Shown piece by piece: positions 26,818 to 36,517 of a DNA stretch of 49,938 nt. Where the stretch lies: positions 1 to 49,938 of the forward strand of contig CBFGWL010000009.1 of NCBI GenBank assembly GCA_965652565.1, written 5' to 3'. Source of the stretch: RSA11 sp965652565 (lineage in GTDB: Bacteria > Actinomycetota > Thermoleophilia > Solirubrobacterales > 70-9). The notes beneath the pieces are model-generated. The model searched no databases. It was not told the origin of the DNA and saw only the letters and a program-made list of their open reading frames with translations. A program made the position numbers and the translations under genes. Position 1 is the stretch's first letter, and every line of letters starts with the position of its first letter.

Positions 26818-28357
26818 GCCGGCGCTCGGGGGGCTCGAGCCCTCGCTCGAGCGCGCCCGCGAGCTGGCGCACGACGCGAACGTCATCCCGATCACCGCGC
26901 GCATCATCGACGACTGCGAGACGCCGGTCTCGGCGTTTCTCAAGCTGCGAGCCAGCGAGGTCGGGAAGGGCCCGGCGTTCCTGCTGGAGTCCGCCGACCA
27001 GGGCCGCCTGGGCCGTTACTCCTTCTGCGGGTTCCGCCCGCGCACCCACGTCCGCTGGGCCGAGGGCGAGCTGCGCGAGTGGGGCGGCGAGGCGCTCGGC
27101 GAGGGCGGCCCGGAGGCATGGGGCGAGCCCCGTGTCCGCGCTGCCGCCGACCCATACGCGGCGGCCGGTGAGCTCGTCGCGAGCCGCGCGCTCCCGGCCG
27201 ACGGCGAGCGTCCGCCGTTCGCCGGCGGCGCGGTCGGGTTCTTCGGCTACGACCTGGTGCGCACGGTGGAGCCGCTCGGCCCGCCCAACCCGGATCCGCT
27301 CGGCATGCCCGACATGGCGCTCATGGTCGCCGAGCTGTTGCTCGTCTTCGATCACCAGCGTCACGAGCTCACGATCGTCGCGTTCGCGTTCACCGACGAC
27401 GGCGTCGACGCCGCCTACGAGCGTGCGGAGCGCCTGATCGACGAGGCGCGCGCGGCGCTGCGCGCGCCCGTGCCCGTCAGCGGTCGCTCGGCCGCGGAGC
27501 CGCCGCCGGCGGAGGAGAGTTTCACCTCCAACCTCACGCGCGAGGAGTTCGAGGCGAACGTCGCGCGCATCGTCGAGTACGTCCACGCCGGCGACGCGTT
27601 CCAGGTCGTGCCGTCGCAGCGCTTCTCGGGCCCGGCGCCCGTCGAGGCCTTCTCGATCTACAGGGGCCTGCGGGTCATCAACCCCTCGCCGTACATGTAC
27701 TTCCTGGACTTCGGCGACTTCCAGCTCGCGGGCGCCTCCCCGGAGCCGCTCGTCAAGGTCAGCGGGCGGCGGGTGGAGACCCGCCCGATCGCCGGCACGT
27801 ACCCGCGCGGGGCGAGCGAGGAGGAGGACCGGCGCAACGCCGAGCGCCTGCTCGCCGACCCCAAGGAGCGCGCGGAGCATCTGATGCTCGTCGACCTCGG
27901 CCGCAACGACCTCGGCCGCGTGTGCCGATACGGGACCGTCACCGTCGACGAGCTGATGGCGGTCGAGACCTATTCGCACGTGCTGCACATCGTCAGCCAG
28001 GTCTCGGGAACGCTGCGCGACGACGTGAGCGCGATCGACGCGCTGCGCGCCGTCCTGCCCGCGGGCACGCTCTCGGGCGCGCCGAAGGTGCGGGCGATGC
28101 AGATCATCGACGAGCTCGAGCCGCACAAGCGCGGCTCCTACGGCGGCGCGGTCGGCTACCTCGGGTTCGACGGCGACCTCGACACGGCGATCCACATCCG
28201 CACGGTCGTGGTGAAGGACGGGTTCGCGCATGTGCAGGCCGGTGGCGGTACGGTCGCCGACGCGAAGCCGGACTACGAGTACCGTGAATCGGTGAACAAG
28301 GCGCGCGCCGTGTTCAAGGCCATCGACCTGGCGGCGCGCCAGCCGGAGTGGAGCTAG
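26801..28357 (+). CDS. trpE: Anthranilate synthase component I
   Basis: The 518-residue enzyme makes anthranilate from chorismate with ammonia delivered by TrpG. The N-terminal feedback region has LLESADQGRLGRYSFCG, where the LLES motif is part of the tryptophan-binding site, so inhibition by Trp is likely. The catalytic part has TREEFEANVARIVEYVHAGD, the block PSPYMYFLDFGDFQLAGASP, RPIAGTYPRG, LVDLGRNDLGRV and GTLSGAPKVRAMQIIDELE. The start ATG at 26801 lies inside hisIE and gives a 17-base overlap. No attenuator leader is visible before it. Confidence 0.96.
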   Translation: MAVGAEPALGGLEPSLERARELAHDANVIPITARIIDDCETPVSAFLKLRASEVGKGPAFLLESADQGRLGRYSFCGFRPRTHVRWAEGELREWGGEALGEGGPEAWGEPRVRAAADPYAAAGELVASRALPADGERPPFAGGAVGFFGYDLVRTVEPLGPPNPDPLGMPDMALMVAELLLVFDHQRHELTIVAFAFTDDGVDAAYERAERLIDEARAALRAPVPVSGRSAAEPPPAEESFTSNLTREEFEANVARIVEYVHAGDAFQVVPSQRFSGPAPVEAFSIYRGLRVINPSPYMYFLDFGDFQLAGASPEPLVKVSGRRVETRPIAGTYPRGASEEEDRRNAERLLADPKERAEHLMLVDLGRNDLGRVCRYGTVTVDELMAVETYSHVLHIVSQVSGTLRDDVSAIDALRAVLPAGTLSGAPKVRAMQIIDELEPHKRGSYGGAVGYLGFDGDLDTAIHIRTVVVKDGFAHVQAGGGTVADAKPDYEYRESVNKARAVFKAIDLAARQPEWS

Positions 28358-28376
28358 CCCGCGGCCGGCCTCAGGG

Positions 28377-28970
<594 letters not shown>

Positions 28971-29009
28971 CCCCTCGTTGGCGGCCTGCGTCAAAATGCT
29001 CGCTTTCTG

Positions 29010-30050
29010 ATGCCAAACGAGATCATCACGCGCGCGCTCGATGCGGTCTGCTCGGGCACCCACCTCACGGCCGACCACGCCTCGGCCGTGCTCGACGAGA
29101 TCATGGAGGGCCGCGGGGGAGAGGTCGAGACCGGAGCCTTTCTCATCGCCCTGCGCGCCAAGGGGGAGACCGTCGCGGAAATCACCGGGCTCGCGCGCAC
29201 AATGCGCCGCCTGGCTGCCGAGGTCGCGACCCAGCGCGACGATCTGGTCGACACGGCGGGCACGGGTGGCGGGCCCTCGACCTTCAACATCTCGACTGCC
29301 GCGGCGCTCGTGGCAGCCGGCGCGGGCTGCGCGGTCGCCAAGCACGGCAACCGGTCGAGCACCAGCCGCTCGGGTTCCGCCGATCTGCTCGAGGCGCTCG
29401 GCGTGGCCATCGATCTGGGACCTGACGCCGTTGGGCGCTGCATCGAGGAGGTCGGCTTCGGCTTCATGTTCGCCCCGCGCCACCACGCAGCGATGAAGCA
29501 CGTGGTGCCGGTGCGCAAGGAGCTCGCGGTGCGCACGATCTTCAACTTCCTGGGCCCGCTCACCAACCCGGCGGGCGCCACGCGCCAGCTCCTCGGCGTC
29601 TCCGACCCGCGCTATCAGGAGACGATCGCCGAGGCGCTCGTCGCGCTGGGCTGCGAGCGCGCCTTCGTCGTGCACTCGGACGACGGCCTCGACGAGATCG
29701 GCCTCGAGGGGCCGACGCGCGTGATCGAGGTGCGCGACGGCAAGACGGAGGAGTGGTACGCCGATCCGGCCGAGCTCGGCCTCGGGCGGGCCGACCACGC
29801 CGAGATCGCGGGCGGCAGCCCCGAGGAGAACGCCGCGGTCGTGCGCGCCCGGCGCACCCGTGAGGACCCGGGTCCGGCGCCCGTTGTGGTGGTGGCGAAC
29901 GCCCGCGCCGCGAACGTGGTAGGCGGCGGCGCGGAGGACCTGCGCGAGGGGGTCGAGCGCGCCCGCGAGGCGATCGACGGGGGTCGCGCCCGCGACGTGC
30001 TCGAGGACCTCATCGACCTCTCGCGCAAGCTAGCCTCGGAGGCGCGATGA
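29010..30050 (+). CDS. trpD: Anthranilate phosphoribosyltransferase
   Basis: The 346-residue protein has the PRPP-binding VDTAGTGGGPSTFNISTAAA (about residues 81-100) and the signature AKHGNRSSTSRSGSADLLEA, followed by FAPRHHAAMKHVVPVRKELA and FNFLGPLTNPAG. It joins anthranilate to PRPP. A 39-base gap separates it from trpG and holds CAAAAT at 28992-28997, a weak possible -10. It overlaps trpC by four bases (ATGA). Confidence 0.97.
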   Translation: MPNEIITRALDAVCSGTHLTADHASAVLDEIMEGRGGEVETGAFLIALRAKGETVAEITGLARTMRRLAAEVATQRDDLVDTAGTGGGPSTFNISTAAALVAAGAGCAVAKHGNRSSTSRSGSADLLEALGVAIDLGPDAVGRCIEEVGFGFMFAPRHHAAMKHVVPVRKELAVRTIFNFLGPLTNPAGATRQLLGVSDPRYQETIAEALVALGCERAFVVHSDDGLDEIGLEGPTRVIEVRDGKTEEWYADPAELGLGRADHAEIAGGSPEENAAVVRARRTREDPGPAPVVVVANARAANVVGGGAEDLREGVERAREAIDGGRARDVLEDLIDLSRKLASEAR

Positions 30051-30877
30051 CCAAGCTCGAGGAGCTTGTCGGCGCGGCCCGCCAGACGGTTCGGCGGCGC
30101 CGCGAGCAGATCCCGCTTGCCCAGCTTCAAGCGCAGCTCACCGACCGCGGCCGGGAGCGTCCCTTCAAGGAGGCGCTGGTCGCGCCGGGGATCTCGTTGA
30201 TCGCGGAGTTCAAGCGGCGCTCGCCCAGCGCGGGGGAGATCCGGCCCGGCGCGGAGGTGGAGGAGATCGTCGCCGCATATGAGCGCGGCGGCGCCTCGGC
30301 GCTCTCCGTCCTCACCGAGGAGAGCGGGTTCGGCGGCTCGCTCGATGACTTGCGCGCGGCCCGCGAGCGTTGCGAGCTGCCCATCCTGCGCAAGGACTTC
30401 GTCGTCGACCCCTACCAGCTGTACGAGGCCGTGGTCCACGGCGCCGACGCCGCGCTCTTGATCGTGGCTGCGCTCACCGACGACGAGCTCGCCGGCCTGC
30501 ACGACGCGGCGCGCTCGCTCGACATCGACACGATCGTCGAGGTCCACGACGAGCGCGACCTCGAGCGGGCGCTCGCCATGGACGCGGACGTGATCGGCAT
30601 CAACAACCGCGACCTGACCGATTTCACGGTCGACGTCGAGACCACCGAGCGGCTGCTCACCGACATCCCCGCGGGCAAGACGGTGGTCGCCGAGTCCGGC
30701 TACTCGAGCCGCGAGCAGATCGAGGACCTCGACCGCATCGGGGTGGACGCCGTGCTGATCGGTGAGACGCTGATGCGCGCGCCCGATCCCGAGGAGGCCG
30801 TGCGCGAGCTGATCGGGGACGAGATGGCCACGCGCGAGCACTCGGTCATCGAGCCGCAGCATCGCCAGGATTCTTAA
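30047..30877 (+). CDS. trpC: Indole-3-glycerol phosphate synthase
   Basis: The 276-residue TIM-barrel enzyme has LIAEFKRRSPSAGEI (catalytic Glu and Lys), YERGGASALSVLTEESGFGG, LPILRKDFVVDPYQLYEA, IGINNRDLTDFTVD and VVAESGYSS, all IGPS active-site strands. It is not fused to TrpF, which is separate downstream. The C terminus carries a hydrophilic extension (ATREHSVIEPQHRQDS). The ATG overlaps the trpD stop. Confidence 0.97.
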   Translation: MTKLEELVGAARQTVRRRREQIPLAQLQAQLTDRGRERPFKEALVAPGISLIAEFKRRSPSAGEIRPGAEVEEIVAAYERGGASALSVLTEESGFGGSLDDLRAARERCELPILRKDFVVDPYQLYEAVVHGADAALLIVAALTDDELAGLHDAARSLDIDTIVEVHDERDLERALAMDADVIGINNRDLTDFTVDVETTERLLTDIPAGKTVVAESGYSSREQIEDLDRIGVDAVLIGETLMRAPDPEEAVRELIGDEMATREHSVIEPQHRQDS

Positions 30878-30920
30878 CGGCGCCAAAGCCGCCCCTTAGA
30901 TCGGCTTGAGTTCCTCGCCG

Positions 30921-30926
30921 CATCCT
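30921..30926 (+). promoter_or_regulatory. -10-like hexamer CATCCT before htrA
   Basis: CATCCT ends seven bases before the ATG at 30934. The same hexamer at the same distance precedes trpF at 32254, so both genes may have their own leaderless promoter inside the trp cluster. Confidence 0.35.
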
Positions 30927-30933
30927 TGGCGGC

Positions 30934-32118
30934 ATGAAGAGACTGAAGCGGTATGCAGGCAGTTCGTTCGGCTCCGCGCTGCTGGGCGGGCTCGTCGTCG
31001 CCGTGTTCGGGTGGATCGCGATCGCCGCGGGGTGGATCGCGTCGCCGGACGACGGCGAGGACGAGCCGGCGCCCATCGCCGCGGCGCCCACGACCTCCAC
31101 GGTCGACGACGAGGGGCTGTCGATCGGCGAGATCTACAAGCGCACGTCGTCGGGGATCGCCCACATCGAGGTCAGCGGCCCGGCGGGCGGCGCGAACCCG
31201 TTCGGCATCCCGCAGGGGGACGCGACCTCGACCGGTTCGGGCTTCGTGATCGACGACGAGGGCCACATCGTCACGAACGCGCACGTCGTGGACGGCGCGC
31301 GCGACATCAACGTGACCCTCGGCGCCGACGAGGACCCGATCGAGGCCGAGGTGGTTGGCGTGGACACGTCGACCGACATCGCGGTCATCAAGATCGACCC
31401 GCCCGAGGGTGGCGTCAATCCGCTGGACCTGGGCGACTCGAGCGAAGTCGAGGTCGGCGATCCCGTCGTCGCGATCGGCAACCCGTTCGGCCTCGACCGC
31501 ACGGTGACCGCGGGGATCGTCTCGGCCGTGCAGCGCGAGATCCGCGCGCCGGACGGCTTCACGATCCAGCAGGCGATCCAGACGGACGCGCCCATCAACC
31601 CGGGCAACTCCGGCGGTCCGCTGCTCAACGCGCGCGGCGAGGTGATCGGCGTGAACGCCCAGATCGAGTCGTCCGGCGGGCGCGGGAACGTCGGCATCGG
31701 CTTCGCGATCCCGATCAACACCGCGCGGGAGGTCGCCAACGACCTGATCGAGGACGGCGAGGTCCAGCACGCGTACCTGGGCATCACGGGCGCTGAGCTC
31801 ACCGAGGAGGTCGCCGACGCGCTCAACCTCGAGGTCGACTCCGGGGTGCTGATCCAGGAGGTCGCCGAGGGCTCGCCCGCGGACGAGGCCGGCCTGCGCG
31901 CCGGCGAGGGCGTGTTCGAGATCGGCGGCCAGCGGATCGTGGTCGGCGGCGACGTCATCACCGAGATCGACGGCGAGCCGGTCGAGAGCATGGACGACGT
32001 GATCGCCGCGGTGGACAGCAAGGACCCCGGGGACCAGATCAGGCTCACCGTCGTGCGCGACGACGAGCGCGAGGAGGTGACGGTGCGCCTCGGTGATCGC
32101 TCGGAGCGCGACGGCTAG
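30934..32118 (+). CDS. HtrA/DegP-type membrane-anchored serine protease with PDZ domain
   Basis: The 394-residue protein has a basic N terminus, one membrane helix (SALLGGLVVAVFGWIAIAAG, about residues 14-33) and an acidic linker. The trypsin-like domain follows with catalytic His in VTNAHVVDGA, Asp in TDIAVIKID and Ser in NPGNSGGPLLNARGE. One PDZ domain is at about residues 275-385 (YLGITGAELTEEVADALNLE to DQIRLTVVRDDE). HtrA proteases degrade misfolded envelope proteins. The triad is complete. Its place between trpC and trpF is unusual, and nothing in the sequence links it to tryptophan synthesis. Confidence 0.95.
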   Translation: MKRLKRYAGSSFGSALLGGLVVAVFGWIAIAAGWIASPDDGEDEPAPIAAAPTTSTVDDEGLSIGEIYKRTSSGIAHIEVSGPAGGANPFGIPQGDATSTGSGFVIDDEGHIVTNAHVVDGARDINVTLGADEDPIEAEVVGVDTSTDIAVIKIDPPEGGVNPLDLGDSSEVEVGDPVVAIGNPFGLDRTVTAGIVSAVQREIRAPDGFTIQQAIQTDAPINPGNSGGPLLNARGEVIGVNAQIESSGGRGNVGIGFAIPINTAREVANDLIEDGEVQHAYLGITGAELTEEVADALNLEVDSGVLIQEVAEGSPADEAGLRAGEGVFEIGGQRIVVGGDVITEIDGEPVESMDDVIAAVDSKDPGDQIRLTVVRDDEREEVTVRLGDRSERDG

Positions 32119-32155
32119 CGACCGACCCTCTTCCTCCACAACCCCTACCCCCGGT

Positions 32156-32186
32156 GGAGCCGTCCGCGTCACGCGCGGGCGGCTCC
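32156..32186 (+). terminator. Hairpin after htrA
   Basis: Stem GGAGCCG / CGGCTCC, extended inward by imperfect CCGCG / CGCGCGG pairing, 38 bases after the htrA stop. No T run follows. It may separate htrA from trpF. Confidence 0.45.
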
Positions 32187-32240
32187 GCCGTTGGTGCGCG
32201 TCCGCGTCCCGGCGAGCGGCGATCGCCTGGGCGCGCCTGC

Positions 32241-32246
32241 CATCCT
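32241..32246 (+). promoter_or_regulatory. -10-like hexamer CATCCT before trpF
   Basis: CATCCT ends seven bases before the GTG at 32254, giving a possible leaderless start for the trpF-trpB-trpA unit downstream of the hairpin at 32156-32186. Confidence 0.35.
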
Positions 32247-32253
32247 TGTCGCC

Positions 32254-32900
32254 GTGCGCGTGAAGATCTGCGGCATCACCAACCTCGACGACGCCGAGGC
32301 GGCGGCCGAGCTGGGAGCGTGGGCGATCGGCCTCAACCACTGGGAGGGCAGCCCGCGCCGCGTCGACCCGGCGATCGCCGGCGAGATCGCGGCGGCGGTG
32401 CGCCGGCGCGTCGAGCTCGTGGGGGTCTTCGTCAATGCGTCGCTCGATGAGATCGCGCGCGCGGTGGAGAACGAGCACCTCTCGATGGTCCAGCTCCACG
32501 GCGACGAGGGCCTGCAGTTCTGCAACGAGGTCGCGCGCCGCACGGGCGCGAAGGTGATCAAGGCGCTGCGCGTGCGCAGCGGGGCGGACATCGAGCGGGC
32601 GCGCGCCTTCCGCACCGACTTCCACCTCTTCGACGCTTACAGCCCCGCTGGTCCGGGGGGCACGGGCGAGACCTTCGACTGGGACCTCGTCCGCGACCGG
32701 GCGACGAAGGTGCCGGCGATCCTCGCTGGCGGCCTGCGGCCCGAGAACGTGGCGGCTGCGATCGACGTCGCCCGGCCCTACGCGGTCGACGTCGCGAGCG
32801 GCGTCGAGCGCGCTCCTGGGCGCAAGGACCACAACCTGGTCGCTGATTTCATCCGCCGCGCGCAGGCCGCGACGGCGGAGGCCGAGGCAGGGGCGCGGCC

Positions 32901-32904
<4 letters not shown>
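32254..32904 (+). CDS. trpF: Phosphoribosylanthranilate isomerase
   Basis: The 216-residue TIM-barrel protein has MRVKICGITNLDDAEAAAEL (catalytic Cys at residue 6), GVFVNASLDEI, VQLHGDEGLQFC, FHLFDAYSPAGPGGTGETFDW (catalytic Asp) and PAILAGGLRPENVAAAI. It isomerises phosphoribosylanthranilate to CdRP. Many actinobacteria lack TrpF and use the dual-substrate enzyme PriA instead, so a dedicated trpF is informative about the lineage. GTG at 32254 gives the family-typical N terminus. The stop overlaps trpB by four bases. Confidence 0.96.
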
Positions 32905-34087
<1,183 letters not shown>

Positions 34088-34091
<4 letters not shown>

Positions 34092-34894
34092 GCGGGGCGG
34101 AGCGGATCGCGGCGGCGTTCGAGGCCGCGCGCGCCGAGGGGCGCGCGGCGCTCATGCCGTACATGATGGCCGGCTTCCCCGACCGGGACGCATCGCTGGC
34201 GGTCGCCGAGGCGTACGCGGACGCGGCGGATCTCGTCGAGCTTGGCGTGCCCTTCTCCGATCCCCTGGCCGACGGACCGGTGATCCACGCGGCCGCGACG
34301 CAGGCGCTGGCGAACGGCGCGACGTTCGCCTCGGCGATCGACGTGGGTAAGCGCATCGCCGACCGCGTGCCGGTCGTGGCGATGACTTACGCGAACGTCG
34401 TGATCACCCGCGGCTTCGAAGCTTTCGCTGATGCGCTCGCGGACGCGGGCTTGGCGGGCGCGATCGTGCCCGACCTGCCGCCTGAGCAGGCGGGCGAGCT
34501 GCGTGCCGCTTTCGCCGAGCGCGGGCTCGCTTTCGTCCCGCTCGTGGCGCCCACGACCACCGCGGTGCGGCGCCGGGAGATCTGCGGCGCCGCCGAGGGC
34601 TTCGTGTACGTGGTTTCCGACACCCGCACGACCGGCGAGCGCGCGGAGCTGCCGCCGGCGCTCGGCGAGCTCGTCGACGCGGTGCGCGCCGACTCGCCCG
34701 TGCCCGCGGCGGTGGGTTTCGGGATCGGCACGCCCGAGCAGGCCGCCGCCGTCGGCCGGATCGCGGACGGCGTCATCGTCGGCTCGCGCTTGGTGCGCGC
34801 CGCCGGCGAGGCGGGCTCGGCCGAGGCCGCTGGGGCGGCGTGCCGGGAGTTCCTGGAGGCCGCCCGCGAGGCGATGAGCGGCGCGCCCGCGTGA
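34088..34894 (+). CDS. trpA: Tryptophan synthase alpha subunit
   Basis: The 268-residue TIM-barrel enzyme has the catalytic Glu and Asp in LVELGVPFSDPLADGPVI (about residues 48-65), MTYANVVITRGFEAFADALA, GLAGAIVPDLPPEQAGEL and the C-terminal AAVGFGIGTPEQA. It splits indole-3-glycerol phosphate and channels indole to TrpB. It ends the trp cluster. Confidence 0.97.
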
Positions 34895-34929
34895 GGGCCT
34901 TCAGTGACCAACTCCGCGCCTGATTCAGA

Positions 34930-34935
34930 TAGGCT
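34930..34935 (+). promoter_or_regulatory. -10 hexamer TAGGCT before 53-residue gene
   Basis: TAGGCT ends nine bases before the ATG at 34945, matching the leaderless spacing seen elsewhere in the window. Confidence 0.4.
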
Positions 34936-34944
34936 GCCGCGTCG

Positions 34945-35106
34945 ATGAGACTCCTGGTGTTCAACGCCGTCGCGATCATGCTCGCCGTGCTCGCCTACGC
35001 CTTCAGCCTGGGCGGCACGATCGCCGCGATCATCTACCTCTTCGTGCTCTTCAACGGCGTGCTCGACCGCTGGGCACAGCCGATCTTCAACTACCTGCGC
35101 TCGTAG
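34945..35106 (+). CDS. 53-residue membrane protein
   Basis: The frame from ATG at 34945 to TAG at 35104-35106 gives 53 residues. The protein has two hydrophobic stretches, LVFNAVAIMLAVLAYAFS and GTIAAIIYLFVLFNGVL, and a short tail DRWAQPIFNYLRS. I recognise no family, but the hydrophobic pattern with a terminal aromatic/basic tail looks like a real small membrane protein, and a leaderless-type hexamer sits nine bases upstream. It lies 50 bases after trpA and just before the 19-bp repeats of the DUF559 cassette. Confidence 0.6.
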   Translation: MRLLVFNAVAIMLAVLAYAFSLGGTIAAIIYLFVLFNGVLDRWAQPIFNYLRS

Positions 35107-35158
35107 GCCCGCGCCGCGCTCGTACCGCGCCGACGCCGCGCGCTACGCCACCGGCTCG

Positions 35159-35215
35159 CGACACGCCGGCCACCCCACGACACGCGGGCCACCCCGCGAC
35201 ACGTCGGCCACTCCG
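35159..35215. repeat. Three 19-bp tandem repeats
   Basis: Three consecutive units begin CGACACG and read CGACACGyCGGCCACyCC plus one base with few changes, at 35159-35177, 35178-35196 and 35197-35215. The next CGAC opens the left block of the cassette, whose first two bases overlap the last unit. Confidence 0.75.
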
Positions 35216-35262
35216 CGACTTCACGATTGTGTTGGTTGATCCCACAGAATCACGAAGTCGCG
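35214..35262 (-). repeat. Palindromic element, copy 1
   Basis: A 49-bp imperfect palindrome with arms CGCGACTTC / GAAGTCGCG and core GTTGATCCCAC. Its orientation is defined by the core GTGGGATCAAC, which reads on the minus strand here. Confidence 0.85.
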
Positions 35263-35277
35263 AGAGCCCGTTCCAGG

Positions 35278-35322
35278 AGTTCGCGATTTCGCCAGTTGAT
35301 CCCACAAAATCACGAAGTCGCG
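35278..35322 (-). repeat. Palindromic element, copy 2
   Basis: A 45-bp copy with core GTTGATCCCAC and right arm ending GAAGTCGCG. It has the same orientation as copy 1 and contains the stop codon of the DUF559 gene (35310-35312). Confidence 0.85.
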
Positions 35323-36329
35323 TGTGAGGTGGGCAGGGCCGCAGCCCGCCGCGCGAGGACGCGCGTGATCCGGGCGAGTACGGCATGCGGCTCGTCGACC
35401 AGCTGGCGCCAGGTGACCCGCACGACGACGTACCCGCGGGCGGCGAGCTCGGCGTCGCGCCGCTTGTCGGCTTCGATCCGGGAGGGGATGGAGTGGTACG
35501 TCGCTCCGTCGACCTCCACGATCACGCGCTCGCGCCGCCAGAGCATGTCCACGCGATACGGGCCGATCTGGACCTCGGTCTCCGGATGGGGCAAGCCGGC
35601 GGAGCGGACGAGCTCGAGTAGGCGCTTGTGCGCCTCGCCGATCGTCCACGAGGGTGGCGCGTCGCGCTCCACGAGGAACCGCACCTTTTTGATCCCGCGT
35701 CGGCCCGCGTGTCTGGTCACGAGCGCCGCCATCTCGGCTCGGTCGTAGAAGCCCTGGATCAATCCCTCTTCGTAGGCCTTGGCGACCGTGTACTCGTCGG
35801 CTTGGCCGGCGAGATCGATAACCGCACGGGCGGCGGTGGTGACCGGGACGCCGCGCAAGGTGGTGAGCTCGTCTTCGCTGATGCGTGCAACGGAATGGAC
35901 TCGCACTCCGCGCGGTCCCGCGACGCGTCGTCCGATGGTCGTGACCTCGATTGGCGTCGGCTGGGCCGGCGGGAGGAGAGCCCAGTGTTTGCAGCAACAG
36001 CGGTGTGACAGGTAGGCGTCCGGCTGGCAGGCAAGAACCGCGGCCATGCGCATGGTGTCCGGTGCCTCGACCGGCTGGCCCACGGCGTACACGCCGGCAT
36101 GAACCTGATGAAGGCGGCCGGTGATCAGCCAGTCCGAGATCGTCGCCGCTGGTATCCCCATGCTGAGCAGATCGCGGCGTGTGGCGAGGCCGTGCTGCTT
36201 CCCGGCGAAGGCCAGGATCTCGTGCCAACGGCGGCGCGCCGAGCGTGCCGTCGCGGGCCTGGGGCCTGCGCGGCGATTACGTGCGAGCGGGAACCATTGC
36301 AGCGGCTTGGGGCGTTTCTTGGTCGTCAC
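35310..36329 (-). CDS. AbiEi-like / DUF559 nuclease-like protein
   Basis: This 339-residue protein has two parts. Residues about 35-190 resemble the AbiEi-type winged-helix domain: LATRRDLLSMGIPAATISDW, then LHQVHAGVYAVG and LRGVPVTTAARAVIDLAG. Residues about 215-325 form a DUF559 domain, a Vsr-like PD-(D/E)xK nuclease fold, with the likely active-site set E232, D261 (PYRVDMLW), E272 and D274 (VEVDGATYHS). The catalytic residues look intact. The family's role is unknown. AbiEi relatives are antitoxins, but no toxin gene is next to it. The start is GTG at 36329, and the last codons and the stop lie in a flanking repeat. Base use seems less GC-biased than in neighbouring genes, consistent with transfer. 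Confidence 0.85.
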   Translation of the reverse strand: MTTKKRPKPLQWFPLARNRRAGPRPATARSARRRWHEILAFAGKQHGLATRRDLLSMGIPAATISDWLITGRLHQVHAGVYAVGQPVEAPDTMRMAAVLACQPDAYLSHRCCCKHWALLPPAQPTPIEVTTIGRRVAGPRGVRVHSVARISEDELTTLRGVPVTTAARAVIDLAGQADEYTVAKAYEEGLIQGFYDRAEMAALVTRHAGRRGIKKVRFLVERDAPPSWTIGEAHKRLLELVRSAGLPHPETEVQIGPYRVDMLWRRERVIVEVDGATYHSIPSRIEADKRRDAELAARGYVVVRVTWRQLVDEPHAVLARITRVLARRAAALPTSHATS

Positions 36330-36390
36330 GCACCCATCAACCCCGCGCTGGCGGCACGCGCCCCGGGATGCGCCGACGGCTCGGGGGTTG

Positions 36391-36439
36391 CGCGACTTCG
36401 CGATTTCGTGGGATCAACCAGCGAAATGACGAAGTCGTG
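36391..36439 (+). repeat. Palindromic element, copy 3
   Basis: A 49-bp copy with left arm CGCGACTTCGCGATTTC and core GTGGGATCAAC on the plus strand, inverted relative to copies 1 and 2. It lies 61 bases upstream of the DUF559 start codon. Confidence 0.85.
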
Positions 36440-36453
36440 AAGGCGGCCTACGT

Positions 36454-36499
36454 GAGTTCGTGATCCTGTGGAATCAACCGGCGAAATCGCGAAGTCGCG
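36454..36499 (+). repeat. Palindromic element, copy 4
   Basis: A 46-bp copy with core GTGGAATCAAC and right arm GCGAAATCGCGAAGTCGCG. It has the same orientation as copy 3. Confidence 0.85.
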
Positions 36500-36517
36500 C
36501 GTGGACCCGCCGCCATC

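Larger units (their letters stand above)
35214..36499. mobile_element. DUF559 cassette bounded by 109-bp bipartite inverted repeats
   Basis: Two 109-bp blocks, 35214-35322 and 36391-36499, are inverted copies of one another. By hand count they match at 85 of 109 positions without a gap. Each block holds two palindromic elements separated by about 15 bp. The block spacer is the least conserved part, with 8 of its 15 bases changed. Between the blocks lies one complete gene, on the minus strand, encoding a DUF559 protein. No transposase and no clear target-site duplication are visible. The arrangement resembles a non-autonomous transposable unit or a gene with REP-like elements mobilised around it. 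Mobility itself is inferred. Confidence 0.55.

Noticed and set aside
26801..26950. Trp attenuator or leader peptide before trpE
   Set aside because: trpE starts inside hisIE, and no Trp-rich leader frame or alternative hairpins are visible there.
35310..36329. AbiE-type toxin-antitoxin pair
   Set aside because: Only the AbiEi-like N-terminal domain is recognisable, fused to DUF559, and no AbiEii nucleotidyltransferase gene lies beside it.
35159..36499. CRISPR array from repeated elements around the DUF559 gene
   Set aside because: The repeats are few, imperfect, inverted between sides and not separated by regular spacers. No cas gene is present.
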